From an uncultured Blautia sp. (GTDB lineage Bacteria; Bacillota; Clostridia; Lachnospirales; Lachnospiraceae), in contig URMH01000006.1 in the NCBI GenBank assembly GCA_900549015.1, positions 1 through 64,000 on the forward strand: DNA of 64,000 nucleotides. Reading direction: 5' to 3'. The position numbers and the translations under genes were made by a program. Each line of letters begins with the position of its first letter. Position 1 is the first letter of the stretch. The notes beneath the pieces were generated by a model. That model searched no databases, was not told the origin of the DNA, and was given only the letters and a program-made list of their open reading frames with translations. Positions 42,971 through 52,261 of this stretch are shown piece after piece.

Positions 42971-43119
42971 AACATTCCTCCTTTTTTTGTATTCGTATCT
43001 TTTCAGGTGACAATATTTTATCTTAATTTGCCCCTGTATGCAATGGCTGCTGATGAATTATTGTCCACTCCGTTCACAGCAGTACTGATAGTTCAATATA
43101 TCAATTTGTCAGGTAGCTT

Positions 43120-43149
43120 TTGACACCTGCATCATATGTATGATAAGAT
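43120..43149 (+). promoter_or_regulatory. Promoter of the RsmF-like gene
   Basis: TTGACA (43120-43125) and TAAGAT (43144-43149) with an 18-bp spacer. The inverted pair TGTCA/TGACA around the -35 may be chance. The rest of the 42971-43198 divergent gap holds no gene. Confidence 0.5.
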
Positions 43150-43198
43150 AATTTCAGTCTTTTTATATCGAAAAAAACATTTTATATCAGGAGGTCCC

Positions 43199-44608
43199 AT
43201 GAACCAGAATAAAACTGAAACTCTCCATCCCGCTTTTCTGGAGCGAATGAAATCACTCCTGGGAGAAGAATATCCCCTGTTTTTAAAAAGCTTCGAAGCT
43301 CCCAGAACCTTCGGACTTCGTGTAAATACAGATAAAATTACCTGCGAGGAATTTGAACGTATTGTTCCTTTTCCCGTAACTCCCATTCCCTGGATAAAAA
43401 ACGGATATTTTTATGAGGAGGAAAGCCGTCCCTCCCGCTGTCCTCTTTATCAGGCGGGGATTTATTATCTTCAGGAGCCGAGCGCTATGACGCCTGCTTC
43501 CCGTATTCCCGTCACTCCCGGCGAATACGTACTTGATATGTGCGCCGCTCCCGGAGGAAAGGCAACTGCACTTGGAGCAGCGCTGAAAGGAGAAGGGCTG
43601 CTTATCGCAAACGACATCAGCACGTCAAGAGCAAGAGCTCTCCTTCGAAACATTGAGCTTTTTGGCATTCCCAATGTGTTTGTAGCGAATGAGCCGCCGG
43701 AAAAACTTGCCCGCACCTTCCCGGAATTCTTCCATAAGATCATTCTGGACGCCCCCTGCTCCGGTGAGGGAATGTTTCGAAAAGAAGAAGCTCTCGCTCT
43801 CGACTGGACGCCGGAAAAATCTCATGAGCTTTCCAAAATCCAGAGAGAGCTTCTTTTAAACGGCTTTGATATGCTTCGTCCCGGCGGACTTCTTCTTTAC
43901 TCTACCTGCACCTTTTCCCCGGATGAAGACGAAGGAAGCATTTCTTTCCTTCTGGAAAACAGACCGGAAGCAGACCTTTTGGAAATTCCCTGGTACGAAG
44001 GTTTTACAGAGGGAATCCCTTCTGCCGGCAACGGTGAAGAACGCCTGAAACGCTGTGTGCGTCTCTTTCCGCATAAAATGAACGGAGAAGGACATTTTAT
44101 GGCTCTTATTCAAAAACCTGGTCTTTCCACGCTGGGCGGTGTCTCCGCTCCCCACACGAAACCGGATAAAAATGCAGTAAAATGGATGGATGAATTTCTG
44201 AAAGAAATCGGACTTTCCTCCCTTGGCGGTCATCCCTTTGACTGGAACCGGGTAGAAATCCGAAAAGACAAAGCCTATTATCTTCCCCCTGTATCCTGCG
44301 ATTTCCGCGGACTGGCTTTTTTAAGAAATGGTCTGTATCTGGGGGATATAAAAAAGAATCGGTTTGAACCATCGCAGCCCCTTGCACTTGCCATTCGAAA
44401 AGGCGAAGCTGCTTCCTGTATTTCGCTCTCTGTAAACGATGAAAGGATTACACGATACTTAAAAGGAGAGACTTTAAATATTGAACCGCAGGAAGCCGCC
44501 AAATCAAAAGGCTGGCAACTCCTCTGCGTGGAAGGGTATCCGATTGGATTCGGAAAACTGGTAAACGGAGTGCTGAAAAACAAATATCCTGCCGGGTGGA
44601 GGGTGTAA
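43199..44608 (+). CDS. RsmF/RsmB-type rRNA cytosine-C5 methyltransferase
   Basis: A 469-residue SAM-dependent RNA m5C methyltransferase of the NOL1/NOP2/Sun family. The SAM site is VLDMCAAPGGKATALGAAL, motif IV LDAPCSGEGMFRK holds the release cysteine and YSTCTFSPDEDEG the catalytic cysteine. The C-terminal PUA-like region (residues about 390-469, LAFLRNGLYLGDIKKNRFEP) matches RsmF/YebU, which methylates 16S rRNA at C1407 in E. coli. The start at 43199 follows CAGGAGG; earlier in-frame codons lie in the promoter. Confidence 0.9.
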   Translation: MNQNKTETLHPAFLERMKSLLGEEYPLFLKSFEAPRTFGLRVNTDKITCEEFERIVPFPVTPIPWIKNGYFYEEESRPSRCPLYQAGIYYLQEPSAMTPASRIPVTPGEYVLDMCAAPGGKATALGAALKGEGLLIANDISTSRARALLRNIELFGIPNVFVANEPPEKLARTFPEFFHKIILDAPCSGEGMFRKEEALALDWTPEKSHELSKIQRELLLNGFDMLRPGGLLLYSTCTFSPDEDEGSISFLLENRPEADLLEIPWYEGFTEGIPSAGNGEERLKRCVRLFPHKMNGEGHFMALIQKPGLSTLGGVSAPHTKPDKNAVKWMDEFLKEIGLSSLGGHPFDWNRVEIRKDKAYYLPPVSCDFRGLAFLRNGLYLGDIKKNRFEPSQPLALAIRKGEAASCISLSVNDERITRYLKGETLNIEPQEAAKSKGWQLLCVEGYPIGFGKLVNGVLKNKYPAGWRV

Positions 44609-44610
44609 AA

Positions 44611-47600
44611 TCACTCCACCTCTATCTCTTTCCCCAATCCAAAGGAATAGATATACGCCTCCTTCACCGGCTTTCCTGCTGCCCGTGAAAGCGCCTCCCC
44701 GTAATCCAGAATCTGATTTCTGTACCGCTCTGTGAGAACCTGTTCCTCTCCTTTTCTCATCCTATCCGTCTTATAGTCCACAAGGATCAGCTCTCCTTCT
44801 TCCATAAAGTAGGCGTCCATGATCCCCTGTACAAGAATGCGTTCCCCTTCCCAGTCAGGGTTTAATTCTTCTGCTTTTCTTGAAATGACAAAAGGCTGTT
44901 CCCGGAAAAGAAGTCGTTTTTCCGATGCTTTTTTCATTCGCTGTCCGAGAGGAGATTTGAGAAAAGCAAAAATATCTCCCGGTCGGACGCACTCTGCTTC
45001 TTTTTCTTTTAATTTTTTCTGCATAAGCAGCTCTTTTATCTGCTCCCTGATTTCTTCTATAGAAGATGTGCGGCTGTAATCAAGGCATTCCATCACTCTG
45101 TGGTAAGCCGTTCCTCTTGAGGCGCCTGTGTATGCTTCCTGTTTTTCTATAAACTCCGGCACAACAGGAAGCTCTTCCTCTTCCGGAATCTCTGTTATAT
45201 TTTCTTCTTTTTCATAGAAATCATGATGCGCTCTTTTCTTCAGCTCTGACACACTCACCTTCACTGGAATCTCCCTTAAAAATCCATAGGGATAAACAAA
45301 AGAAAATCTTTTTTCCAGTTCATCTTTGATTTCCTCATTGTATGTAACAGAAGCGTCCCAGTTTTCCAGCACCTCTCTTCTGATCTCCGTTTCCGCCTGA
45401 AGCTCCACCTCTTCTTTTACAAGATCTTTTGCTGTTATTTTTCGTATGACAAAATCGCTGTCTCCTTCATAAAAGGGATTTCTTCTGTTGGAAAAAATCC
45501 CGTATTCCTCTAAAAGCGGCTCCATTGCCCTGTGACGGATAAGCGCCGGAAGAATATAATCCCAGTAAGTCTTTGCCTTCATGCGGTTTCCAACAGGAAG
45601 CAGTTCTTCCTCCTGCTTTAAAAAACCGGAAAGCCCGCGGATTCTTTCTTCCAGTTTTCCTATCGTCCCTGTAATAATCAGTTTTTCTTTTGCACGGGTC
45701 AGGGCGACATAAAGAACGCGAAGCTCCTCTCCCAGACTTTCTTTTAAAATCGCCCTTCGCAGCATCTGCTTATATAAAGTGGTGGAAGTAATTCTTTTTT
45801 CCGGAAGAATGGCATCTGTTCCAATTCCAAGCTCATGATGAATCAAAAGTCCTGCATTTATATCGCTGAAATTAAACTGTTTTCCCATACCTGCCGCAAA
45901 CACAACCGGAAATTCAAGCCCCTTGCTTTTATGGATTGTCATAATCTGTACCGATCCTTCTCCTGCACCGGATAAATTGACTTCCCCGTAATCCACCTGG
46001 AATTTCTGCAGTTTTTCAATGTAGCGCACAAAATTAAAAAGCCCGCGGTAGCTTGTCTTTTCATAATCCATTGCCTTTTCTATTAACATGGAAAGATTGG
46101 CTCTTCGCTGCTCTCCGTCAGGAAGTGCAGCCGCATAATTTCCATACCCTGTCTTTTCCAGAATATATACGATCAGCTGATGAACCGGTGTATATTCCGC
46201 CATATCCCTGACATTTGTAAGAAGAGACAGAAAACAGGAAAGCTTCTCAAAAAGCACAGCTTCTTCCTCATTTTCCATTCTTTCTTCACCAACCCATGCG
46301 CATACCGCATCAAAAAGCATTCCCTCTTTATATTCTGCACGGAGAAGTCCCAGTTCCTGAGAAGTACAGCCTGCAACCGGCGAATGCAGCACGCCTGCAA
46401 GTGGAATATCCTGGAGCGGATTATCACAGATGCGAAGATAATCCAGCATGGTAATCACCTCTGTCGCAGAAAAATATCCTGTTTTTGAAGCACTATAAGA
46501 AGGGATTCCCTGGGAGGAAAGCACTTCTCCAAAAGTCTCTGTCCAGCCTGTGGCAGTACGGAGAAGAATCACAATATCCCCGTATTCCAGCGGACGGTAT
46601 TCTCCTGTTTCTTTATCAAGAACCCTTGCGTTTTCCTTCATTTCCTGAATTTTATGGGCAATGGCAAGAGCCTCCAGTTCCTGCTCGCTTTCAATCCCCT
46701 CCTCTGAAAGCTCTTCGCTGTCTTTTTCTATAAGAAGCACCTCTGTTTTAACAAATTCCGGATCCTGCCCTTCCGGGAAAACAGCGCCCGGATAAAGAGC
46801 CGCCGCTTCATCATACGCTACGCCTCCCAGATCTTCCCCCATGATCTGGCGGAAAATATAATTGACGCTTCCAAGAACCTCCCTTCGGCTTCTGAAATTT
46901 TTATGAAGGTCGATTCTCTGCTCTTTTCCTTCCTCCGTTGTGTAGGTCTTATATTTTTCCATGAAAAGCTCCGGTCTTGCAAGACGGAAACGGTAAATGC
47001 TCTGTTTTACGTCTCCCACCATGAAAATATTTTTTCTCTGGTTTACCCACCCGGAAACAAGGTTTGTGAGAAACTCCTGCACAAGATTGCTGTCCTGATA
47101 CTCGTCCACGAGAACCTCGTCGTATTTTTCAGAAAGCTCCCTTGCTGCCTGGCTTGGCGTAAAGGTATCCCCTTCTTTTGTCACGAGGATCTGAAGGGCA
47201 AAATGCTCCATATCTGTAAAATCGATGATATTTTTTTCCCGCTTCTTTTCTCCAAAGCGGTCCATAAATTCCTCTGTAAGGCGGATCAGGATTTCCACAG
47301 GCTTTCTGCAGCAAAGGATTGTCTCTGCCGCCTCTTTCAGACTCTCCGAAAAATACCGCTCGGAAAGGTCTTTTAAGATCCCCTTGCCTTCTTCCCGAAG
47401 CTTCTTTGCCTGTTCCTTTTTATATTCCTCCATATCTTCTGCTTTTTTTGCAGAAAGACGTGCAAATTTCAAGGAAGAAAGCGCCGATGCCATACCGTCA
47501 AAATCCTGCTTTTCACAGAGAGCATTCAGCTCATCTGTGAGAAGCATATCACTCCTGAGCGCCTCCTCATAAAGATACGGTCCGCCCGGCTCCTGACACA

Positions 47601-48309
47601 CGGAAATCCCCTGTGTAAAAAGCGATTCCGCCTGGGTAAGCTCCTGCTGGACACTCTCCCACAAAACTGCAAACCAGTCCTGTTTTTCCAGGTCTTTGGC
47701 ACCTTCTATTTCGTATGCCCTGATACAGTCACTGAGCCATTCCAGCGGATAAGGATTACTCATTGCCGTGTCATAAAGCTTTAACACCAGCTCTTTTAAT
47801 CCCTCGTCTGTTTTTCCCGGCGCATAGCACTCCACAAAGTTCAGAAAATCCTCGTCATTTCTGCTGTAGAAGTCCTCAAAAAGCTCTTTTAACACATCTT
47901 CCTTTAAAAGCTTTAATTCCCCCTCTTCCGCAGTCCGGCACCCCGGGTCAAGCCCGATTAAATGAAAATAATTGCGTATGAGATACGAACAGAAACCGTC
48001 AATGGTCGTAATCTGGGCTGTGTGGATCAGCGTCATCTGTCTCTGGAGATGTTCATTTTCCGGTTCCTCATAAAGCGCCTCCTCAAGGGCTCTTGAAATC
48101 CTCTCCTTCATCTCTCCTGCCGCTGCCCTTGTAAAGGTCATGATCAGCATTCTGTCAATGTCCACCGGATTTTTTTTATCGAGGATCTTACTTAAAATCC
48201 TCTGTACGAGAACTGCTGTTTTTCCGGAACCTGCCGCTGCGCTTACAAGAATGTTCCTGTCCCGCAGAGAAATTACCTGCTTCTGTTCTTCCGTCCATGA
48301 AACTGCCAT
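44611..48309 (-). CDS. addA: ATP-dependent helicase/nuclease subunit A
   Basis: AddA (1232 residues) is the UvrD-like 3'-5' helicase plus nuclease of the AddAB complex, which processes double-strand breaks for RecA loading. Walker A is SAAAGSGKTAVLVQRI near residue 22, helicase motif II is VDEYQDSNLVQ, motif III contains GDVKQSIYRFR, and the C-terminal RecB-type nuclease has LVDYKTDRMRKGE. The start abuts the addB stop exactly. Confident. Confidence 0.97.
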   Translation of the reverse strand: MAVSWTEEQKQVISLRDRNILVSAAAGSGKTAVLVQRILSKILDKKNPVDIDRMLIMTFTRAAAGEMKERISRALEEALYEEPENEHLQRQMTLIHTAQITTIDGFCSYLIRNYFHLIGLDPGCRTAEEGELKLLKEDVLKELFEDFYSRNDEDFLNFVECYAPGKTDEGLKELVLKLYDTAMSNPYPLEWLSDCIRAYEIEGAKDLEKQDWFAVLWESVQQELTQAESLFTQGISVCQEPGGPYLYEEALRSDMLLTDELNALCEKQDFDGMASALSSLKFARLSAKKAEDMEEYKKEQAKKLREEGKGILKDLSERYFSESLKEAAETILCCRKPVEILIRLTEEFMDRFGEKKREKNIIDFTDMEHFALQILVTKEGDTFTPSQAARELSEKYDEVLVDEYQDSNLVQEFLTNLVSGWVNQRKNIFMVGDVKQSIYRFRLARPELFMEKYKTYTTEEGKEQRIDLHKNFRSRREVLGSVNYIFRQIMGEDLGGVAYDEAAALYPGAVFPEGQDPEFVKTEVLLIEKDSEELSEEGIESEQELEALAIAHKIQEMKENARVLDKETGEYRPLEYGDIVILLRTATGWTETFGEVLSSQGIPSYSASKTGYFSATEVITMLDYLRICDNPLQDIPLAGVLHSPVAGCTSQELGLLRAEYKEGMLFDAVCAWVGEERMENEEEAVLFEKLSCFLSLLTNVRDMAEYTPVHQLIVYILEKTGYGNYAAALPDGEQRRANLSMLIEKAMDYEKTSYRGLFNFVRYIEKLQKFQVDYGEVNLSGAGEGSVQIMTIHKSKGLEFPVVFAAGMGKQFNFSDINAGLLIHHELGIGTDAILPEKRITSTTLYKQMLRRAILKESLGEELRVLYVALTRAKEKLIITGTIGKLEERIRGLSGFLKQEEELLPVGNRMKAKTYWDYILPALIRHRAMEPLLEEYGIFSNRRNPFYEGDSDFVIRKITAKDLVKEEVELQAETEIRREVLENWDASVTYNEEIKDELEKRFSFVYPYGFLREIPVKVSVSELKKRAHHDFYEKEENITEIPEEEELPVVPEFIEKQEAYTGASRGTAYHRVMECLDYSRTSSIEEIREQIKELLMQKKLKEKEAECVRPGDIFAFLKSPLGQRMKKASEKRLLFREQPFVISRKAEELNPDWEGERILVQGIMDAYFMEEGELILVDYKTDRMRKGEEQVLTERYRNQILDYGEALSRAAGKPVKEAYIYSFGLGKEIEVE

Positions 48310-51300
48310 TTACTCTTCCTCCTCAAATATCTGCCACAGCTCTTTATCGTCAAACACCTTTAAATTCCGGTACTCATACCCCGGCATCTTCCTGTCAAAG
48401 CCGCACACGGAAATGTAGGGACAATATGTACAGGCGCTTTTCTTTCCCATTTTATAAGGATTCACTTCCACGTCTCCCTCCATAATGCAGCTTCTGATCT
48501 TCTCGATCTTCCGTTTTACAAATCTTCCGAGAACATCAAACTGCTCTCTTGTTGCAACAGAAGAATTTTTCCGGAAGCTTCCGTCTTTATTAAACGCCAC
48601 CGGAAGAGACACAAGGCTTCTGTCCATTTTTTCTATCATTTCCCTGTCAGCCCGTACAAGCCCGTTCATTTTCAGTTCCTTTAAAATCCGGCTGCTTACT
48701 TCTTCCACATCTGCATCTATTTTTTCTTTTATCATGGGGTCTTTCACATTGTAATAAAATACGCCTGCAGGCAGGACTTCCTTTCCCGGATACTTTTTCT
48801 GCTCCACCGAAAGCGCACCGTCCAGATAAATCATGAGCTGAAGCTGCAGTCCGTAATATAAATACACAAGGTCAAAGGTGGTGTTTCCCGTCTTATAATC
48901 GATTACCTTTACATATACCTGATTTTCTTCTTCCATCACATCTACACGGTCGATGCGTCCTCCCCCGAAGGAAACCTCAAATCCCTCCGGCTTAAATTCT
49001 CCGTTTTGAAGCTGCTGATGCAGTCCCCACACCGTGCGTCTTAAAATCCTTCTTGTGCGCTCGATCATCGCCTCGTTTCTCGCGCTGCTCTTTAAAATGG
49101 TATTTCCGTAGTCTGCAGCAAGCTCGTCCAGACATTGATCTACAATCTCGTTTCGCACCTCTTCCGTTAAATCTGCCCACTCAAGACCTCTGTTTCGCAC
49201 CTCTCCTGCAAAATTTTCCAGGGCAATGTGCATGATATTTCCCATATCCATTGCGCGAAATTCATATTCTGCCCGCTCTGTCAGGCGAAGCCCGTACTGG
49301 AGAAAATGGGCGAACGCGCAGGCTGCAAAACGTTCCAGCCTCGTAGCGCTGTACGGAGAGACTTCTCCGTATAAAACGTTTGCCACGCTTCTGCTGATCT
49401 CATCTGCCGGTTTTCTCGTAAAGGCGGCTTCCACCAGTTTTTTCACAACAGGCGCATACACAGGACTTTTCAGATACCAGCTGTAAAGCTCTTTAAATAC
49501 CGCGTCTCCGCCTCCCCGGGAGGCTTCCTGCAGTCCCCTGATAAAATAAGAAAGCCCGGCTCCCGGAAGTTCTAACGCAGAAAGAGGGTTTCCGGAATGC
49601 TCCGCCTGTTCCACCTCTGTCTCTGGAAACAGTTTTTGAATGCTACTAATTAAATAGGCAGGGCTTACCGCCTCTCCGCTGTTGTTGGAAAGGCTGTAGG
49701 AAAGACAGAGATATTTCTCCGGCTTCGTAAGATTCAGATAAAGATAATATCTCTGAATGCTCATCTGCTCCTTTGGGCCCGGAGCAAGCTCCACGCCCTG
49801 CTCTTCTATAAATTCCCTGTCAAGCTCTGTGAGAATCCCGCCAGATTCTGTATTTTTCGGAATATTTCCCTCATTTACACCAACAAAAAATAAAGCCTTC
49901 ATGCCCTTTAAACGGGTTCGTTCCATATCTCCCACCACAATCTGATCCTGGGAAGGAGGTATCAATGCCACTTTCGCCTCAGAAAGACCTGTTTCCAGAA
50001 GCTGGCTGTATTCCTGACGGCTTACTTCCTCCTCCCCGAGAATGGACACCATAGAATCAAGAAGCTCCATCACAATTCCGTAAATCTGGCTGTATTCCTT
50101 TTCCATTGCCGCATTTCCCTGCGCCTTAAAAGCCTTTTCTCTTTCTTTCAGCTTATAAAAGCTTCTGTTCTTCACAATAAAATCATACACAATGCGGCAA
50201 TACTGCTCTACTGTCCGTTTTCCTCCCAAAAATCCTTCTGCAAGAGGGCTTACTTCCTCCACAAAGCGCTCCCTGATTTCATTGAGGTGCTGAATGCTGT
50301 CCGGCTCCATTCCCCGATAAATCCGCACCCAGCGTTCCTTCCACTTTCCAAAGCCCCGTATCCCAAGCGCCAGCACATAATTTTCCAGAAGGTCCGTCTC
50401 TGCCCTTGTAATATCCGACATTCCGCAGCGGAGATACCGGAATACGCTCTCATAGGAAAAGCCCTTCACAGCCATCTCAATGGAAGCGCGGATATACTCC
50501 ACAAAAGGATTCATAAGAACGGTATGCTTTTCATCAAGGAAATACGGGATTCCCGCCTCATCTAATACCTGCTTTGCAAGGGTTCCGTACTCCTCAAGAT
50601 TTCCGGTAATAATGGCAATCTCCCCGTAATGAAGCCCCTCTGTACGGACAAGGCGCTCTGCTCTCTGTACTGCCTCCTCCATTTCTTTTTTTGGATTTTC
50701 TCCGCAGAATATGGAAATCGCATTCTGTTTTCCCTCATAAGAAGCCTTTCTGTAACGGAATATATGCTCCTCCAGAAACTGAAGCGCAGGAGCCTTTGAA
50801 AATCTGGAATTTTTCCCATGATAAAGAAGCACAGGCTCTTCTATGTCTTTTGCAAGACCGGAGAGGCTCTGCACCATTTTTCTTCCCATATAAAAAAGCT
50901 GATGGGACTTTCCTTTTATATACGGATTTTCCCTTGCGTCCATTGTGACCGTCACATACACGCGGCTGCAGATTCGTAAAAGTTCTTCAATGACCCGGTT
51001 CTGAATGGGGGTAAATCCGGTAAAACCGTCAAACACCATCACGCTTCCACGAAGCTTTTCTGAAAAAGGCAGCATACGTAGAAGTACGTCCATCACTTCC
51101 TCCCCCGTCATATAATGTCCTTCCAGATATGACCGGAATCCCTGATACAGGGTGTGTACATCGCGAAGTTTCATGGTAAGGAGTTCTCTGTCCCCGGCTT
51201 TTTCCACCATCTGGGAAAGCTCTTCCTCCCCAATCCCATACTGCATAAATTCTGAGAGAAGAGACTTTACCTCATCAAGATAACCCGGCTTTTTCATCTG

Positions 51301-51633
51301 GCTGCCAAGATAGGGAAGATCTTTCTGATGCTTCTGCACCATTTTCTGAAGAACCATCGTCTTTCCCGTATCGTCCAGAATCACTTTTTCGTCTCCTCCT
51401 GTCTCCTCAAAAACACGATAGGCAAGACGTTCAAAGCTTAATACATCTATATTTAAAATCCCTTTGGAAGGGCTCATTTCCACAAGTGTTTTCTGTGTCT
51501 GCATAGTAAACTGCTCCGGCACGATCACATAATAAAAGCCCTCCGGGTGTTCTCCTGCCTCCCGGATCACCCGCTCATATATATAATGGGATTTCCCTGT
51601 TCCGGAGCTTCCTGTAATAAACTGAAGCGACAT
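48310..51633 (-). CDS. addB: ATP-dependent helicase/nuclease subunit B
   Basis: AddB (1107 residues) is the second AddAB subunit, with an inactive helicase core that recognises Chi and a C-terminal nuclease with an iron-sulfur cluster. The Walker A motif GSSGTGKSHYIYERV lies at about residue 7. The cluster cysteines are visible as FAACAFAHFL and CTYCPYISVCGF; the nuclease motif is VIDYKTGNTTFD. The start at 51633 follows AAAGGAGGA; a longer in-frame start upstream is not credible because it covers the promoter. First gene of addB-addA. Confidence 0.96.
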   Translation of the reverse strand: MSLQFITGSSGTGKSHYIYERVIREAGEHPEGFYYVIVPEQFTMQTQKTLVEMSPSKGILNIDVLSFERLAYRVFEETGGDEKVILDDTGKTMVLQKMVQKHQKDLPYLGSQMKKPGYLDEVKSLLSEFMQYGIGEEELSQMVEKAGDRELLTMKLRDVHTLYQGFRSYLEGHYMTGEEVMDVLLRMLPFSEKLRGSVMVFDGFTGFTPIQNRVIEELLRICSRVYVTVTMDARENPYIKGKSHQLFYMGRKMVQSLSGLAKDIEEPVLLYHGKNSRFSKAPALQFLEEHIFRYRKASYEGKQNAISIFCGENPKKEMEEAVQRAERLVRTEGLHYGEIAIITGNLEEYGTLAKQVLDEAGIPYFLDEKHTVLMNPFVEYIRASIEMAVKGFSYESVFRYLRCGMSDITRAETDLLENYVLALGIRGFGKWKERWVRIYRGMEPDSIQHLNEIRERFVEEVSPLAEGFLGGKRTVEQYCRIVYDFIVKNRSFYKLKEREKAFKAQGNAAMEKEYSQIYGIVMELLDSMVSILGEEEVSRQEYSQLLETGLSEAKVALIPPSQDQIVVGDMERTRLKGMKALFFVGVNEGNIPKNTESGGILTELDREFIEEQGVELAPGPKEQMSIQRYYLYLNLTKPEKYLCLSYSLSNNSGEAVSPAYLISSIQKLFPETEVEQAEHSGNPLSALELPGAGLSYFIRGLQEASRGGGDAVFKELYSWYLKSPVYAPVVKKLVEAAFTRKPADEISRSVANVLYGEVSPYSATRLERFAACAFAHFLQYGLRLTERAEYEFRAMDMGNIMHIALENFAGEVRNRGLEWADLTEEVRNEIVDQCLDELAADYGNTILKSSARNEAMIERTRRILRRTVWGLHQQLQNGEFKPEGFEVSFGGGRIDRVDVMEEENQVYVKVIDYKTGNTTFDLVYLYYGLQLQLMIYLDGALSVEQKKYPGKEVLPAGVFYYNVKDPMIKEKIDADVEEVSSRILKELKMNGLVRADREMIEKMDRSLVSLPVAFNKDGSFRKNSSVATREQFDVLGRFVKRKIEKIRSCIMEGDVEVNPYKMGKKSACTYCPYISVCGFDRKMPGYEYRNLKVFDDKELWQIFEEEE

Positions 51634-51774
51634 ATCCTGTCCTCCTTTGCCTGATTTAAAATTATTGTACCTTATCTCAAACGCAAAAACAACCAGGCAT
51701 ATTTTCCCTCTCTTCCGAATAAAATAATGTAGGTGCCAGAAGAAATATAGCAAATAAACCAGGAGGCGCATACC

Positions 51775-52212
51775 ATGAGTTCCAAAACGAAAATCGTTGT
51801 CCTACATATGAAAGAAGTCATTTACACCGCAGTTTTTATTGCCCTTGCCCTGATTCTGGGGATTGTGGTATTTTTTATGTTCGGTCCTGGAAAGGGAAAG
51901 CTTTCCTCCTCCGGCGCTGTCCACAAATATAAGCCCGGCGTTTACACCTCCTCCATCGAGTTAAACAGCAACACCTTTGATGTTGAGGTCACAGTTGACG
52001 CGGACAGCATCCAGTCCATTCATCTTGTAAACCTAAGCGAAAGCACTGCCGCCATGTTTCCTCTCATGGAGCCTGCCCTGGAATCTCTTGCAAGCCAGAT
52101 CTATACAAAGCAGTCTCTTGAAAATATCCAGTATGCAGAGGATCAGAAATACACCTCCATGATGCTTCTTGATTCCATTTCAGACGCTTTGAAAAAGGCG
52201 GAGAACCCCTGA
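51775..52212 (+). CDS. FMN-binding-domain-like membrane-anchored protein
   Basis: A 145-residue protein with one membrane helix (EVIYTAVFIALALILGIVVF) and an outer domain resembling FMN_bind (KPGVYTSSIELNSNTFDVEV to ALKKAENP). The usual S/T-GAT-x-T/S flavinylation site is replaced by YAEDQKYTSMM, so covalent FMN is unlikely. The stop codon lies in the loop of the terminator hairpin. It is divergent from addB. Function unknown; an inactive or re-purposed paralogue is possible. Confidence 0.7.
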   Translation: MSSKTKIVVLHMKEVIYTAVFIALALILGIVVFFMFGPGKGKLSSSGAVHKYKPGVYTSSIELNSNTFDVEVTVDADSIQSIHLVNLSESTAAMFPLMEPALESLASQIYTKQSLENIQYAEDQKYTSMMLLDSISDALKKAENP

Positions 52213-52227
52213 TGTTCTCCGCCTTTT
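52192..52227. terminator. Terminator overlapping the gene's last codons
   Basis: AAAAGGCGGAGAAC pairs with GTTCTCCGCCTTTT around a 7-nt loop that holds the TGA of the FMN-binding-like gene. Symmetric A and T runs suggest it also ends nadE transcripts from the other side. Confidence 0.85.
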
Positions 52228-52229
52228 CC

Positions 52230-52261
52230 ATGTCTTTATGTCTTTATGTCTTTATTTCTTT
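52230..52261. repeat. 8-bp microsatellite ATGTCTTT
   Basis: Three exact copies of ATGTCTTT (52230, 52238, 52246) and a fourth ATTTCTTT, ending at the nadE stop codon. Short and non-coding. Confidence 0.8.

Noticed and set aside
43081..43130. Operator for a carbon regulator in the GH31 divergent gap
   Set aside because: The TGTCA/TGACA pair is short, its spacing is arbitrary, and no cre-like sequence was found.
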